The notes: generated from the sequence alone by a model not told the origin. Shown: positions 1-11,649, counted from the first letter of the stretch. The stretch: DNA of 64,000 nt from Sphingomonas paeninsulae (GCF_003660165.1 NZ_CP032829.1:2431001-2495000), one strand, 5' to 3'. Made by a program: numbers and translations.

Positions 1-70
1 CCAGATCGGCAAGCTCGGGAATATCATCGGCAAATTGCTCGGCCTCTGCACGATTGCAGTTCAGCGTCAT
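1..70 (-). CDS. 5' end of an unidentified gene (partial)
   Basis: An ATG at 70-68 opens a frame that runs off the window edge after 23 codons, beginning MTLNCNRAEAEQF. The start lies 10 bases beyond the stop of the SDR gene, and the spacer contains a GGAAG that could serve as ribosome binding site. This spacing suggests a second gene in the same minus-strand operon. Too little protein is visible to name a family. Confidence 0.45.
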   Translation of the reverse strand, partial: MTLNCNRAEAEQFADDIPELADL

Positions 71-80
71 CTTCCAGCTT

Positions 81-770
81 TCAGCGGACATAGCTGGCTC
101 CATTTATGTCGAGGATCGCGCCGGTCATCGATGGCGGCGCAGTGAGGGCGGCAAAGGCGACAACCTCTGCAACTTCAGCAGGGTCGGCAACGCGACCGAG
201 GGGAATGTCGGCGAGCAGTTTATCGCCGCCCCGACTGGACAGGTAATCATCTGCCATGCCGGTCATGGTGAAGCCCGGACAAATGGCGAAGGCAAGAATG
301 TTCCGGGCAGCGTAGCCCCGTGCGATTGTCTTTGTCATGGCGACCATGCCCGCTTTCGATGCTGCATAATGCCAATGGTCAGGGCTGTCCCCGCGATATG
401 CCGCACGACTGGCGACATTGACGATGCGGCCACCCTTGTTGGTCAGAAAATGCTGGACGGCAAACCGACAGAGTTCGGCGCTGGCAGTCAGATTGACTTG
501 CATGGTTCTGTTCCACGACGCGGACCACTCCGCATCGGGCAGGTCGATCGGTGAGGCTTCAAAAACGCCCGCATTGTTGATGAGAACATCGATCCGGCCA
601 TCGAGTCGTTCGATCGCGTTGGCCCAGATATTCGCTGGGGTCATTGGGTCTGCCAGATCACCATCTGCGCTGCCTGTCCCAACGAATGTCACGTCTTCTG
701 TACCGAGTCGTGCGGCGATGGCGGCACCGATGCCGCGTGTCGCGCCCGTGAGGAGAATATGAACGGTCAT
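81..770 (-). CDS. SDR family oxidoreductase
   Basis: This 229-residue protein is a classical short-chain dehydrogenase/reductase, a cytosolic NAD(P)-dependent enzyme acting on alcohols or ketones. The sequence shows the nucleotide-binding TGATRGIG at residues 8-15, the structural NNAG at 65-68, a catalytic serine near 121 and the YAASK tyrosine/lysine pair at 135-139. The length is typical. The substrate cannot be deduced. A partial gene follows immediately on the same strand. A 3-oxoacyl-ACP reductase-like role is possible, but there is no fatty-acid gene context. Confidence 0.9.
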   Translation of the reverse strand: MTVHILLTGATRGIGAAIAARLGTEDVTFVGTGSADGDLADPMTPANIWANAIERLDGRIDVLINNAGVFEASPIDLPDAEWSASWNRTMQVNLTASAELCRFAVQHFLTNKGGRIVNVASRAAYRGDSPDHWHYAASKAGMVAMTKTIARGYAARNILAFAICPGFTMTGMADDYLSSRGGDKLLADIPLGRVADPAEVAEVVAFAALTAPPSMTGAILDINGASYVR

Positions 771-817
771 GCGCCCACATATCGCAAAAACGACAGGGGA
801 CCAGTGGCGGACTCGTC

Positions 818-2170
818 CTAAGCGACCATCTTCACATAGTCGCCTGCCGCATTCTGAAGTGAAGCGAGTTTGGCGTTCACCGTGTCGAACCCGACTTCCA
901 GCGCGTCGATTTCTGTCGCGACGGTTACGGTGTCGGCTCGGATCGCTGCGATCGTCGTGGACATGGTGTCGGCTGCCAGCGCCGTTTCATCGACAGCGGC
1001 GGTGATCATCGTGACGGTCTGCGCCTGAACTTCCATTGCCTGACGAATGCGGACGGCGGATGCCTGAACTTCGGTCACGGTTTCGCGAATCGAGCTGTTG
1101 GTGGCGACGGTGGACTGGGTTGCCGACTGGATGGCGGAAATCTTGGCGGCAATATCGTCGGTGGCACGCGCGGTCTGGTTTGCGAGGTTCTTGACCTCTT
1201 GAGCGACCACCGCGAACCCGCGTCCGGCATCGCCCGCGCGGGCGGCTTCGATCGTGGCGTTGAGCGCGAGCAGGTTGGTCTGTCCGGCCACATCGCGAAT
1301 CAGACCGAGGATCGATTCGATTGACTTGGCGGTTTCAGAGAGCGCTTCGGATACTTTAACGGCCTCGCCGGCCTGAGCCGAAGCGCGGGTTGCGACTTCG
1401 GCGGCGATTTCCACCTCGTTACGCGCATCCTCGATCGCGCGAATCAGGCCGGCTGCCGTGTGAGCAGCATCGCGCATCGCAACGGCGGACTGTTCGGCGG
1501 CTGCGGCAACTTCGGACGCCTTACCCAGCATACCACGCGTTGCGCAGGACGCGCCCGAAGCCTGAGCGCGGAGATGGGTGCCGAGGTCTGAGGTTTCCGC
1601 AACGCCCGCCGCGATCCGCGTGTGGAACAGATCGGCACGGGCACCATTGTCTTCATCTACCTGACGCGCTTTCAAAAGGCTGATGGCAGTCGATATGATA
1701 TCTGCCTCGATTGCCGAAACCCGAACGATCGCTCTCGCTCCGGCACGCATCGCGTCAAGGTTATCCGCCGACGTCTCGCAGAGGATCTCCAGTGCCTTTT
1801 CGTGTGACATCTCGAACGACGAAAGGATCAGGCTTATGTCTTTTCCGGCCAGAAAAGCGCGTTTTGCATGGTTGCAGGCGACATCTGCCCACGCCTGTTC
1901 GGTGGGATGATTGTATTTGAGAAAGGTATAACGCCGACCCTCTTCAAGGTTTACCGGCGATTGTGTCGATCGTGACGTTCGATTTTCGTGATAGTGATTC
2001 CAATAGGCCAGCGCGATTTCATCGATGTGATGTTCGATCGCCTTCGACAGAATGGCACAATCGGTTGCAAGTCTGCCGTCGCGATCGAAATGTTTCAGGC
2101 GTTCTGTGATCGGGATAATGTCGCTGTTCAGAGCTTCGACATTGGTGCTTGATGTGCGCGCATTGGTCAT
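818..2170 (-). CDS. Soluble methyl-accepting chemotaxis protein
   Basis: This 450-residue chemoreceptor has no hydrophobic membrane segment, so it should be cytoplasmic. The C-terminal half is the helical signalling domain; its conserved hairpin tip ([16 protein letters not shown], then [15 protein letters not shown]) lies near residues 295-330 and contacts CheA/CheW. The N-terminal 180 residues are helical, and the segment around [13 protein letters not shown] resembles the protoglobin or globin-coupled sensor fold. That would make it an oxygen or redox sensor, but I could not confirm a haem histidine. No che genes are nearby. The spacer to sdhC is 136 bases. Confidence 0.85.
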   Translation of the reverse strand: MTNARTSSTNVEALNSDIIPITERLKHFDRDGRLATDCAILSKAIEHHIDEIALAYWNHYHENRTSRSTQSPVNLEEGRRYTFLKYNHPTEQAWADVACNHAKRAFLAGKDISLILSSFEMSHEKALEILCETSADNLDAMRAGARAIVRVSAIEADIISTAISLLKARQVDEDNGARADLFHTRIAAGVAETSDLGTHLRAQASGASCATRGMLGKASEVAAAAEQSAVAMRDAAHTAAGLIRAIEDARNEVEIAAEVATRASAQAGEAVKVSEALSETAKSIESILGLIRDVAGQTNLLALNATIEAARAGDAGRGFAVVAQEVKNLANQTARATDDIAAKISAIQSATQSTVATNSSIRETVTEVQASAVRIRQAMEVQAQTVTMITAAVDETALAADTMSTTIAAIRADTVTVATEIDALEVGFDTVNAKLASLQNAAGDYVKMVA

Positions 2171-2306
2171 GAACCATGTTTTATGGTGGCAATGGTAAAC
2201 GGACAGTTAGTTTTATCCTGTGTTGCGCATCCTGTTGCATCGCAATTTGTATGGTTTATGGACACCGCAGCACCGCACCGGAGCCAACACCACACCGGGG
2301 AAGTTT

Positions 2307-2702
2307 ATGAGCCGCAATACAGCGCGACCTTTGTCGCCGCATCTGTCGATCTGGAAATGGGGACCGCATATGACGGTCTCGATCCTGACGCGCGTCACGG
2401 GCGTTGGTCTTGCGACCGTCGGGGTGACCGGGTTTGTTTGGTGGCTGGCCGCGCTGGCCAGCGGACCTGAGGCTTATGCGAGCTTCATGAACTGCGCTAA
2501 ATCACCGCTGATGCTGATTTTCCCGATCGGTTTGAGCCTGGCATTCTTTTTCCATATGTTGGCGGGACTTCGCCATTTTGTGATGGATACGGGGTCGGGT
2601 TTCGAACTGAAGACAAACCGCAACTCGTCGATCGCAGTGATGGTCGGCGCAGTCGTGCTGACTCTTTTGATGTGGGCTTATATCTTGTTGGGAACACGCT
2701 GA
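2307..2702 (+). CDS. sdhC: Succinate dehydrogenase cytochrome b556 subunit
   Basis: This is a membrane anchor of complex II, which passes electrons from the SdhAB arm to ubiquinone. It has 131 residues and three membrane helices. The N-terminal RPLSPHLSIWKWG motif is the SdhC family signature, and the histidines in FFFHMLAGLRH are candidate haem b ligands and quinone-site residues. I chose ATG 2307 over longer in-frame options because GGGGAAG sits just upstream and the signature begins right after it. The stop overlaps the sdhD start (TGATG), as expected for an sdhCDA operon with translational coupling. Confidence 0.95.
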   Translation: MSRNTARPLSPHLSIWKWGPHMTVSILTRVTGVGLATVGVTGFVWWLAALASGPEAYASFMNCAKSPLMLIFPIGLSLAFFFHMLAGLRHFVMDTGSGFELKTNRNSSIAVMVGAVVLTLLMWAYILLGTR

Positions 2703-3088
2703 TGGGACAGGGCACCGAACTCGGCCGGGTCCGCGGTCTTGGCTCTGCAAAACATGGCGCGGGTCATTGGTGGCTCCAGCGCCTGACCGCATTCGGCAAC
2801 CTTGTGCTGATCCTGTGGCTGATCATATCGCTGCTGCGCCTGCCGAACCTTGACTATGCGACTGTGCATAGCTGGCTACAGTCGCCACTGGCGGCCGTGC
2901 CAATGGCTTTCATTGCGATCAACACCTTCTGGCATTTCCGCCTTGGGTTGCAGGTCGTGATCGAAGATTACCAGCACGACGCGAGCCGCATTGTCGCAAT
3001 GGCGCTGCTCCACCTCTGGACATTTGGAAGCGCGGGCCTCGCGCTGTTTTCCATCCTTAAAATCGCACTTTCCGGGACGCCGAACTGA
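2702..3088 (+). CDS. sdhD: Succinate dehydrogenase membrane anchor subunit
   Basis: This is the second membrane anchor of succinate dehydrogenase, with 128 residues and three hydrophobic helices. [18 protein letters not shown] carries the conserved histidine and aspartate-tyrosine pair of the quinone/haem region. The gene starts one base inside the sdhC stop and its own stop overlaps the sdhA start (TGATG), so sdhC, sdhD and sdhA form a tight operon. Length and position are normal for Alphaproteobacteria. Confidence 0.94.
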   Translation: MGQGTELGRVRGLGSAKHGAGHWWLQRLTAFGNLVLILWLIISLLRLPNLDYATVHSWLQSPLAAVPMAFIAINTFWHFRLGLQVVIEDYQHDASRIVAMALLHLWTFGSAGLALFSILKIALSGTPN

Positions 3089-4875
3089 TGGCCGAAGCCT
3101 ATAAGATCATTGACCATAGCTATGATGCCGTGGTTGTCGGAGCCGGCGGATCGGGCCTGCGCGCGACTATGGGTTGCGCCGAAGCCGGTCTTCGCACCGC
3201 TTGCATCACCAAAGTTTTCCCGACGCGCAGCCACACGGTTGCGGCGCAGGGTGGCATCGCGGCCAGCCTTGGCAACATGGGGCCGGATCACTGGACCTGG
3301 CATATGTACGATACCGTAAAGGGGTCGGACTGGCTGGGCGATCAGGATGCGATCGAGTATCTCGTGCGTGAAGCGCCGCAGGCGGTTTATGAACTGGAGC
3401 ACGCTGGCGTGCCATTCAGCCGCACGAGCGAAGGCAAAATCTATCAGCGTCCGTTCGGCGGCATGATGCAGAACATGGGGGAGGGGCCACCGGCTCAGCG
3501 CACCTGCGCGGCCGCGGATCGCACCGGTCACGCCATGTTGCACGCTTTGTATCAGCAGAGCCTGAAGTATGATGCAGACTTCTACATTGAATATTTCGCG
3601 CTCGATCTGATCATGGAGAACGGTGCGTGCCGAGGTGTCATCGCCATGTGCATGGAGGATGGTAGCATCCACCGTTTCCGTTCGCATAGTGTCGTGCTGG
3701 CGACCGGTGGTTATGGCAAATGCTGGTTCTCGGCAACGAGCGCGCACACTTGCACTGGCGACGGCGGCGGCATGGTCCTGCGCGCAGGGCTTCCGATGCA
3801 GGACATGGAGTTTGTCCAGTTTCACCCGACCGGCATCTATGGCGCGGGTGTGTTGATCACCGAAGGTGCTCGCGGCGAGGGTGGTTATCTGACTAATTCC
3901 GAGGGCGAGCGTTTCATGGAACGCTATGCACCGTCGGCCAAGGATCTGGCGTCGCGCGACGTGGTTTCACGTTCGATGGCAGCCGAAATACGCGAAGGTC
4001 GTGGCGTCGGTCCTCATAAGGATCACATCTACCTTCATCTCGATCATATCGCTCCAGAAGTCCTGGCGGAGCGGCTGCCCGGCATCACCGAGACGGGCAA
4101 GATTTTCGCAAACGTCGACCTAACGCGCCAGCCTTTGCCTGTTACGCCGACAGTGCATTACAATATGGGTGGTATCCCCTGTAACTATCACGGCGAAGTC
4201 GTTACGTTGAAGGATGGCAATCCCGATTCCGTCGTGCCTGGCCTGTTCGCAATCGGCGAAGCGGCCTGCGTTTCGGTTCACGGTGCCAACCGCCTCGGGT
4301 CGAACAGCCTGATCGATCTGGTCGTGTTTGGCCGCGCAACTGGCCACCGCATCGCCGAGATCGTCAAGCCCGATACCAAGCATGCTCCGCTGCCCAAGGG
4401 TTCGGAAGAAATGGCTCTCGGCCGTGTCGACAAGTTCCGCAACGCGAATGGCGGTTCATCGACTGCTGAAATCCGTCTGGATATGCAGCGCACGATGCAA
4501 AAGCACGCCGCCGTGTTCCGCGACACAGAGTTGCTGGATGAGGGCAAGATCCTGATCGATAAGGTCGCCGCACGCATCGACGATGTTCGCGTCACCGACC
4601 GCTCGATGATCTGGAACACAGATCTGATCGAGACGCTTGAGCTCGACAATATGCTGCCACAGGCGGTGGTGACGATGCACGGCGCAAGTAATCGCCACGA
4701 GTCACGCGGCGCACACATGCATGAGACTTATCCCGACCGGAACGATGCCGAATGGATGAAACACACGCTGATGTGGACGCAGGGCAAAGGCGTGAAGATC
4801 GATTACCGTCCGGTGCATGATTATACGCTGACCGACGATATCGACTATATCAAACCGAAGGCGCGCGTTTATTGA
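3088..4875 (+). CDS. sdhA: Succinate dehydrogenase flavoprotein subunit
   Basis: This is the catalytic subunit of complex II, oxidising succinate to fumarate on the cytoplasmic face. The 595-residue protein shows the FAD dinucleotide fold ([12 protein letters not shown] near residues 18-29), the [10 protein letters not shown] segment whose His49 is the covalent FAD attachment site, and the active-site region [21 protein letters not shown]. The C-terminal HxxHESRGAH-type segment is present as NRHESRGAH. Length is normal. Unusually, sdhB does not follow directly; three glycan genes lie between. Confidence 0.97.
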   Translation: MAEAYKIIDHSYDAVVVGAGGSGLRATMGCAEAGLRTACITKVFPTRSHTVAAQGGIAASLGNMGPDHWTWHMYDTVKGSDWLGDQDAIEYLVREAPQAVYELEHAGVPFSRTSEGKIYQRPFGGMMQNMGEGPPAQRTCAAADRTGHAMLHALYQQSLKYDADFYIEYFALDLIMENGACRGVIAMCMEDGSIHRFRSHSVVLATGGYGKCWFSATSAHTCTGDGGGMVLRAGLPMQDMEFVQFHPTGIYGAGVLITEGARGEGGYLTNSEGERFMERYAPSAKDLASRDVVSRSMAAEIREGRGVGPHKDHIYLHLDHIAPEVLAERLPGITETGKIFANVDLTRQPLPVTPTVHYNMGGIPCNYHGEVVTLKDGNPDSVVPGLFAIGEAACVSVHGANRLGSNSLIDLVVFGRATGHRIAEIVKPDTKHAPLPKGSEEMALGRVDKFRNANGGSSTAEIRLDMQRTMQKHAAVFRDTELLDEGKILIDKVAARIDDVRVTDRSMIWNTDLIETLELDNMLPQAVVTMHGASNRHESRGAHMHETYPDRNDAEWMKHTLMWTQGKGVKIDYRPVHDYTLTDDIDYIKPKARVY

Positions 4876-4924
4876 TTTCGGCCTGGCGGCTTAAAGCGCC
4901 GTGCGGCGAAGGTCCGGGGGCAGT

Positions 4925-5674
4925 TTGACTATCGGTATAACGGCAGTCGTGCTTGCCGGTGAGCGCCCCGGTGGCGACGCGCTGGCAACGTCGTTCGGCG
5001 TTGCGGCCAAGGCGATGATCCCCGTCAGCGGCGTGCCGATGGTTGCGCGCGTGGTTGTTGCGTTAGAGAGTCATTCTGACATCGCCCGGGTTGTCGTCGT
5101 CGGCGGCGATGTGCTGGCTTCGGTATGGGCGGGTGCTGAGCTGGCGGGTCGGACGATTGCAGAAACTGTCAGTGTGCTCGTTGATCGTGGGCAGTTTCCC
5201 TTGTTGATAACAACGGCGGACCACGCGCTGCTGGATGCCGCGATGATAGAAAGTTTTATCGTCGGAGCCCGCGGGCACGATCTTGCCGTGGGTGTGGTCG
5301 AACAGAAGGTTTTGCTCACCGCTTATCCGATGAGCAAACGGACCTGGCTGCGATTTCGGGGCGGTGCATATTCGGGAGCCAATCTGTTCTGGATCGGCAG
5401 CGCGAAGGTCGCGCCGGTGCTCGAAATTTGGGCGGCGATCGAGCAGCGGCGTAAACGGGGGCGGGCATTGTTGTCGGCGTTCGGGCCGATTGTCCTCCTC
5501 GGAACGGCGCTGCGATTGCTGACGATACAGGGTGCGCTGGCGCGGATCGGCAAGCGGTTCGGACTGTCGGCGGCGGCGGTTGTTATGCCTCAGGCAGAGG
5601 CTTGTATCGACGTGGACAATGTGGCGGACCATAAGTTGGTCGAGGCGATATTGGCGGCGCGGGACGTTTTGTGA
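4925..5674 (+). CDS. MobA-like nucleotidyltransferase of the inserted glycan cassette
   Basis: This roughly 250-residue protein belongs to the NTP-transferase fold. AVVLAGERPGGD near the N-terminus is the nucleotide-binding loop, followed by KAMIPVSGVPMVARV, and TTADHALLD supplies a likely metal-binding aspartate. Such enzymes activate sugars or polyols as nucleotide diphosphates, or guanylate molybdopterin; the neighbours favour a glycan role. I prefer the TTG start at 4925 because GGGGGCAG precedes it; a GTG at 4901 is in frame but lacks a ribosome binding site. The gene lies 49 bases after sdhA and overlaps the next start by 4 bases. Confidence 0.75.
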   Translation: MTIGITAVVLAGERPGGDALATSFGVAAKAMIPVSGVPMVARVVVALESHSDIARVVVVGGDVLASVWAGAELAGRTIAETVSVLVDRGQFPLLITTADHALLDAAMIESFIVGARGHDLAVGVVEQKVLLTAYPMSKRTWLRFRGGAYSGANLFWIGSAKVAPVLEIWAAIEQRRKRGRALLSAFGPIVLLGTALRLLTIQGALARIGKRFGLSAAAVVMPQAEACIDVDNVADHKLVEAILAARDVL

Positions 5675-6821
5675 GAATTGGTTTTCTGTTCAATCATGAT
5701 GCCGCGCATCAGGTTGCGCATAGTATCGGAATCATGATTGCCTACGCCAAGTGCAATCCGGGACATACGGTAATTGCGCTGGTTTCTCCTGCGCTGCTGA
5801 GTATTGTACGGAAACGGACAAATAGTGCTCGGGTCGAGTTGGTGACTTTTGGAGCTGGCCCTGTTGCTCGCGCAATGGGGCCGATTTTCGACCGGATTGC
5901 GCCGTTTTCACGGAGGGCGGCTCTGTCGGCCAATCTGGAGTTGATTGCCGGCCTGGACGCTCTGGTCGCGACCGAGCGGACGTGTTTATGGGCAAAACGC
6001 AAGCTGGGCGCGCGCGCTCCGGCGTTTATCTATATCCCGCACGGTGCGGGGGATCGGGGGTGACGTATCACCCGGATCTGGCGCAGTTCGATCTGTTGCT
6101 GGTGCCCGGTAGGAAATGGGTCGAGGCCGCGTCGAGGGAGCATCTTGTTCACGCGGGCAACGCGATCGAGATAATTGGCTATCCAAAATTCGACTTTTTG
6201 GCGGAAAATTCCCCGTCGCGGTCGGTTTTTGCCAATAAAAAGCCAGTTTTTGTCTATAATCCACACTTCGATCCGAATTTATCGTCATGGTATGATTTCG
6301 GGCCGAAGCTCATCGACTGGTTTGCGGGTCACCCCGAATTCAACCTGATTGTCGCGCCGCACGTCATGCTGTTTCGGAAAAAATTCCACTGGTCGCTGGA
6401 GTATCGAACCGGACGGTTCCGCCCGGAAATCCCCTCATCAGCCAGCGCGTCGAACATCCTTGTTGATGTCGACAGCCCGCGCTTGTTCGATATGAGCTAT
6501 ATGCGTGCTTCCGATGCCTATATCGGCGATGCGAGCAGCCAGATTTACGAATTTATGAACAACCCGCGCCCCGCATTTTTCATTGATGCCCGTCACACGG
6601 CATGGTCGGGCGACCCACGCTATCATCACTGGCAAGCGGGGCCAGTCGCTACGTCCCTTAACGAACTGACTGCGCGATTGCCCGATTATCAGGCGGTGGG
6701 CGCAGAGTTCGCACCTGCCCAGCGCGCGCTGTTTGCCGAGACGTTCGACCCGTCGCCGATCCCGGCCAGCGAGCGCGGTGCGGCGGCGATTGCGGCCTTT
6801 ATGGCGCAGCGCCGATGCTGA
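5671..6821 (+). CDS. CDP-glycerol glycerophosphotransferase-like (TagF-like) protein, frameshifted
   Basis: Two adjacent frames encode one protein of about 383 residues. The first runs from GTG 5671 to TGA 6061-6063; the second continues without a break of homology to 6821. The join is in IPHGAGDRG followed by VTYHPDLAQFD, and one extra G in the run at 6056-6060 restores a single frame. GYPKFD, YNPHFDPNLSSW and GDASSQIYEFM recall the GT-B fold of poly(glycerophosphate) transferases, which add polyol phosphates to surface glycans. A GTG at 6060-6062 overlaps the TGA, so coupled restart is formally possible. The family call is by motif resemblance only. Confidence 0.7.
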
Positions 6822-8185
6822 AGCAGGTCGTCCAGAACATGGGATTGCTGCTGGGAGGGAAAGCCGTCGCGGGCCTCATCAGCCTGATTTATCTTGTCAT
6901 CGTCACTCGCACGCTGGGGCCGCATGATTATGGCGTGCTGGTGCTGGTCAACGGCTATGTCGTGGCGGTCGGCGGGGTTATCGCATTTTCCGGCTGGCAT
7001 ACGGTCGTGCGCTATGGTGCGCAGGCGTTGGCCGACGGGGATCATGCGCGGCTGACCCGGCTGGTCCGATTCATGGCGTTGGTCGAAATCGCCTGCGCGT
7101 TACTGGCGATGGGGGTGGCCGTTGCGGGTGTTCCCTATGCAGCCGCGCGGTTCGGATGGTCGCCCGAAATTATCCCGATCGCGCGCTGGTACGCGCTGGC
7201 GGTCCTGTCGAATGTCGTCACGACACCTTATGGCGTGCTGCAATTGGCGGGACGGTTCGACCGGCTGGGCGTTCAGGCCACTCTTTCCCCGATAATTCGT
7301 CTGGTCGGCACGTTGATCGTCTGGCTGTCGGGTGGCGGGCTGACCGGGTTTCTGATCGTCTGGCTCGCGGGGTCGGTGTGCGAGGGATTGTCGGTGTGGG
7401 TTCTTGCCGCGCCGATATTCCGGACGATGCTTGGTCGCACAAAGGTTCCGGCGGGAATCGATGGCGTAAAGAATGAGAATGCCGGGATTATCCGATTCCT
7501 TGTAACCACGAATGCCGATCTGACGCTCCGCGACCTTGCTCCCAAACTGGTGCCGCTCGTTATCGGAGCGACATTGGGCGCAGCGGCGGCGGGAATATAT
7601 TCGCTGGCGCAGCGTGCGGCGGTCGTGTTGCAACAGCCCGCGACGCAATTGGCGCAGGCTTCTTTCCCGATTATCGCGCGCCTGATTGCAGCGGGCGATC
7701 GTGTCGAAGCGAAGCGGCTGACGTGGCGAACGTCGGGTCTGGCGCTGGCCGCCGCGGCGCCGTTTGTGGTGGTTTTCGCCTTTTTCGCAAAACAAATCCT
7801 CGAACTGTTGGGCGGTAAAGGATTTGAATCCGGGGCTTTTCTACTGGTCCTGCTCGCCATCGGGCGCGGCGCGCAACTCGGTTCCGTGCCATTTTCCTCT
7901 GCGTTGATCGCATTGGGACGCACCGGCCAGTCGATCATGGTCAATATTATTGCGAATATCGGCCTGTTGCCGCTGCTTGTGCTGTTGCTTTACCGTTACA
8001 ATATAAATGGTGCGGGCTGGCATGGACTGGTTTTAGGTCTGACGATGCTGATTGTGCTTGCACTCGTTTTCCGGGCTGGCAAAGACGATCCGCACTCGGT
8101 AGTGCCAGCGACATTATCCGAAACCGACCCGAAAACCGACATGGTCGCCATATCTGCAACGCGACAGGGAACCCTTGATGGCTGA
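6815..8185 (+). CDS. Wzx-like oligosaccharide flippase
   Basis: This 456-residue integral membrane protein has about twelve to fourteen hydrophobic segments. The opening [31 protein letters not shown] is characteristic of polysaccharide biosynthesis/Wzx exporters of the MOP superfamily, which flip lipid-linked oligosaccharides across the inner membrane. The ATG at 6815 overlaps the end of the TagF-like gene by 7 bases, and the stop lies 8 bases inside sdhB, so it is embedded in the sdh operon. It likely works with the two preceding genes; the actual glycan is unknown. Confidence 0.85.
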   Translation: MLKQVVQNMGLLLGGKAVAGLISLIYLVIVTRTLGPHDYGVLVLVNGYVVAVGGVIAFSGWHTVVRYGAQALADGDHARLTRLVRFMALVEIACALLAMGVAVAGVPYAAARFGWSPEIIPIARWYALAVLSNVVTTPYGVLQLAGRFDRLGVQATLSPIIRLVGTLIVWLSGGGLTGFLIVWLAGSVCEGLSVWVLAAPIFRTMLGRTKVPAGIDGVKNENAGIIRFLVTTNADLTLRDLAPKLVPLVIGATLGAAAAGIYSLAQRAAVVLQQPATQLAQASFPIIARLIAAGDRVEAKRLTWRTSGLALAAAAPFVVVFAFFAKQILELLGGKGFESGAFLLVLLAIGRGAQLGSVPFSSALIALGRTGQSIMVNIIANIGLLPLLVLLLYRYNINGAGWHGLVLGLTMLIVLALVFRAGKDDPHSVVPATLSETDPKTDMVAISATRQGTLDG

Positions 8186-8963
8186 ATTTGCTCTCCCCAA
8201 GAACAGTAAGATTAAAGCCAAGGGTAAGGCGCATAAGGCGGCTGCCGGTGCGAAGAACATCAAGAATTTCAAAATCTATCGCTACGATCCCGATAGCGGT
8301 GAAAATCCGCGCTATGACAATTTTGAGGTCGATCTCGATACTTGCGGGCCGATGGTCCTCGACGCACTGATCAAGATGAAGGGCGAGCAGGATTCGTCGC
8401 TCACCTTCCGTCGGTCGTGCCGTGAGGGGATTTGCGGTTCGTGTTCGATGAATATCGACGGCACGAACACGCTGGCCTGTACTAAGGCGATCGAGGATGT
8501 GAAGGGCGAAGTGCGGATTACGCCATTGCCGCACATGGACGTCATCAAGGATCTGGTCCCCGATTTCACGCATTTCTATGCACAATATGCGTCGATCGAG
8601 CCGTGGCTGAAAACCAAGACGCCGACGCCATCGGGTGTCGAGCGCCTGCAATCTCCCGAAGATCGTTCGAAGCTGGACGGCCTGTATGAGTGCATTCTGT
8701 GCGCATGTTGTTCGACGGCATGCCCAAGTTATTGGTGGAACAGCGACAAGTTCCTGGGGCCGGCGATTCTGTTACAGGCTTATCGCTGGCTGGCCGACAG
8801 CCGTGACGAGATGACGGGTGAGCGACTGGACGAGCTGGAAGATCCCTTCCGCCTGTATCGCTGCCACACGATCATGAACTGTTCGAATGTCTGCCCCAAG
8901 GGGTTGAGCCCGGCGAAGGCAATTGCCGAGGTCAAGAAAATGGTGGTCGAACGCGCTGTCTGA
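8178..8963 (+). CDS. sdhB: Succinate dehydrogenase iron-sulfur subunit
   Basis: This 261-residue subunit relays electrons from FAD to quinone. Visible clusters are the [2Fe-2S] ligands in [13 protein letters not shown] plus the later LAC, the [4Fe-4S]/[3Fe-4S] ligands in [16 protein letters not shown], and [18 protein letters not shown] 8178 is chosen over TTG 8175; AGGGAA lies just upstream. The lysine-rich N-terminal extension of about 30 residues precedes the ferredoxin fold. It is separated from sdhA by 3.3 kb of glycan genes but is on the same strand with overlapping starts, so co-transcription is likely. Confidence 0.96.
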   Translation: MAEFALPKNSKIKAKGKAHKAAAGAKNIKNFKIYRYDPDSGENPRYDNFEVDLDTCGPMVLDALIKMKGEQDSSLTFRRSCREGICGSCSMNIDGTNTLACTKAIEDVKGEVRITPLPHMDVIKDLVPDFTHFYAQYASIEPWLKTKTPTPSGVERLQSPEDRSKLDGLYECILCACCSTACPSYWWNSDKFLGPAILLQAYRWLADSRDEMTGERLDELEDPFRLYRCHTIMNCSNVCPKGLSPAKAIAEVKKMVVERAV

Positions 8964-8970
8964 TCCAGTC

Positions 8971-9435
8971 GTGCCAGATGATGTGACTGATCCGTCGCCG
9001 TTTATCCACGTTCCCGATCCAGCCAATCCCGGCTGGATGACGTGGGATCTTGCCGACCAATGCCGGTTCAATGCGTTGTTGGGCAAGATGATTGTTCAGC
9101 GCGATGGCGACATTGCGCGGGCGCGGATTTTTCCCGAACGTATCCACACGAATTTGCTCGATGGCGTTCACGGCGGGGTAACTCTGGCGTTTGCCGACAT
9201 CGCATTGTTCGTTGGTGCGGCGTTGCTGGTTCAGGCCGATTCGGCTGGCGGCGTAACGCTGGACCTGTCGATGCAGTTTATCGGAGCGGGCAAAGCCGGT
9301 GAACCACTGGACGCCGATGTCGAACTGCTTCGCGAAACGGGGCGGCTGGTGTTTCTGCGCGGCCTCATTTTTCAGGACCACGGAAAAGTCGCCGCTTTTT
9401 CAGGTACGCTGTGCAAAGCCACCATTAGAAAATGA
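8971..9435 (+). CDS. PaaI-family hotdog thioesterase
   Basis: This protein of about 154 residues has the single hotdog domain of PaaI-like acyl-CoA thioesterases. HTNLLDGVHGGVTLAFADIALF is the active-site region with the helix that packs against the sheet, and the strand LDLSMQFIGAGKAGEPL is typical. The substrate is unknown. The start is uncertain: GTG 8971 or GTG 8983 fit the family length, while a TTG at 8923 lies inside sdhB. The stop overlaps the zapE start (ATGA), so the pair is translationally coupled. Confidence 0.8.
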   Translation: MPDDVTDPSPFIHVPDPANPGWMTWDLADQCRFNALLGKMIVQRDGDIARARIFPERIHTNLLDGVHGGVTLAFADIALFVGAALLVQADSAGGVTLDLSMQFIGAGKAGEPLDADVELLRETGRLVFLRGLIFQDHGKVAAFSGTLCKATIRK

Positions 9436-10541
9436 ATGTTGCCGATCGCTATGCCGAATTGGTCGCAGCGGGTGAGCTTCGTCCCGATCAGACGCAGGCC
9501 GATGCGGCTCAACGGCTTCACCAGTTGCAGATCGAACTGGAAGCAGTAGCCCCACGGGGCAGTAAATTCTGGCGATTGGGCAAAGCCAAGTCGTCGGTAC
9601 CCAAGGGTATTTACCTGTGGGGCGGGGTTGGGCGCGGCAAGTCGATGCTGATGGACCTGTTTTACGACAGCCTGAAAATCAACCGAAAGCGCCGCGTTCA
9701 TTTTCATGAGTTCATGATCGAGGTTCATGCACGGCTGAGGGTTGAGCGCGAGAAAGAAGCGGGCGATCCGATAGCGCCTGTGGTTGCGGCCCTGGCCGAT
9801 GAGGCGCGGTGTCTGGCTTTCGACGAAATGGTCGTCAACAATTCGGCCGACGCGATGATTATGTCGCGGCTGTTTACCGGGCTGATCGAAACGGGCGTCA
9901 CGATTGTGACCACGTCGAACCGCGCGCCGTCCGATCTGTACAAGGACGGCCTGAACCGTGAGCATTTCCTGCCGTTCATCGCGCTGATCGAACGACGGCT
10001 GGACGTATTGCCTCTGAACGGCCCTACCGATTACCGGATGGAACGTCTGGCGGGTGTGAAGACGTGGCATGTGCCCAACGGGCCGGTGGCGACGGCGGCG
10101 GTCCGGCAGGCTTTTTTCCAGCTAACCGATTTTGCGCCCGAAGATGCGCTGCATGTGCCGAGCGCAGAACTGGAGCTGGGGGGCGGGCGAATGCTGCACG
10201 TTCCCAAGAGTTTGAAGGGCGTTGCTGTATTTTCGTTCAAGCGCCTGTGTGGCGAGGCACGCGGGGCTTCGGATTATCTGGCGGTGGCGCGGCATTATCA
10301 TAGCGTCATTGTTGTCGGCATTCCAAAGCTGGGGCCGGAAAACCGCAATGAGGCTGCGCGGTTCGTGACGCTGATCGATTCGCTGTACGAGCATAAGGTG
10401 AAATTGATCGCCACTGCGGATGCCACGCCCGACGCGCTTTATACCAAGGGCGATGGGCGGTTCGAATTCGATCGCACCGTCAGCAGGCTGATGGAAATGC
10501 AGTCGGCGGCGTATCTTGCCGAGGGGCATGGCCCCGCCTGA
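9432..10541 (+). CDS. zapE: Cell division ATPase ZapE (AFG1-like)
   Basis: This 369-residue AAA-type ATPase matches the ZapE/Lace1/Afg1 family. GGVGRGKSMLMD is the Walker A motif and CLAFDEMVV the Walker B; FHEFMIEVHARL and TSNRAPSDLYKDGLNR are family signatures. In Escherichia coli ZapE associates with the divisome under stress; mitochondrial relatives support protein quality control. The length is normal. It begins four bases inside the preceding thioesterase gene. In many Alphaproteobacteria zapE lies next to mdh, as it does here. Confidence 0.92.
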   Translation: MNVADRYAELVAAGELRPDQTQADAAQRLHQLQIELEAVAPRGSKFWRLGKAKSSVPKGIYLWGGVGRGKSMLMDLFYDSLKINRKRRVHFHEFMIEVHARLRVEREKEAGDPIAPVVAALADEARCLAFDEMVVNNSADAMIMSRLFTGLIETGVTIVTTSNRAPSDLYKDGLNREHFLPFIALIERRLDVLPLNGPTDYRMERLAGVKTWHVPNGPVATAAVRQAFFQLTDFAPEDALHVPSAELELGGGRMLHVPKSLKGVAVFSFKRLCGEARGASDYLAVARHYHSVIVVGIPKLGPENRNEAARFVTLIDSLYEHKVKLIATADATPDALYTKGDGRFEFDRTVSRLMEMQSAAYLAEGHGPA

Positions 10542-10653
10542 GCGGCCAATGTCGCTATTGCGAACCGTTAGCAAAGATAATCTGCGCGCTAGGGAAATCC
10601 ACGGTTGCGGCGGCGCGTCAAGGCGCGTAACCGCGACCCCAATTTCCGGATAA

Positions 10654-11640
<987 letters not shown>

Positions 11641-11649
11641 AGGACTGAT

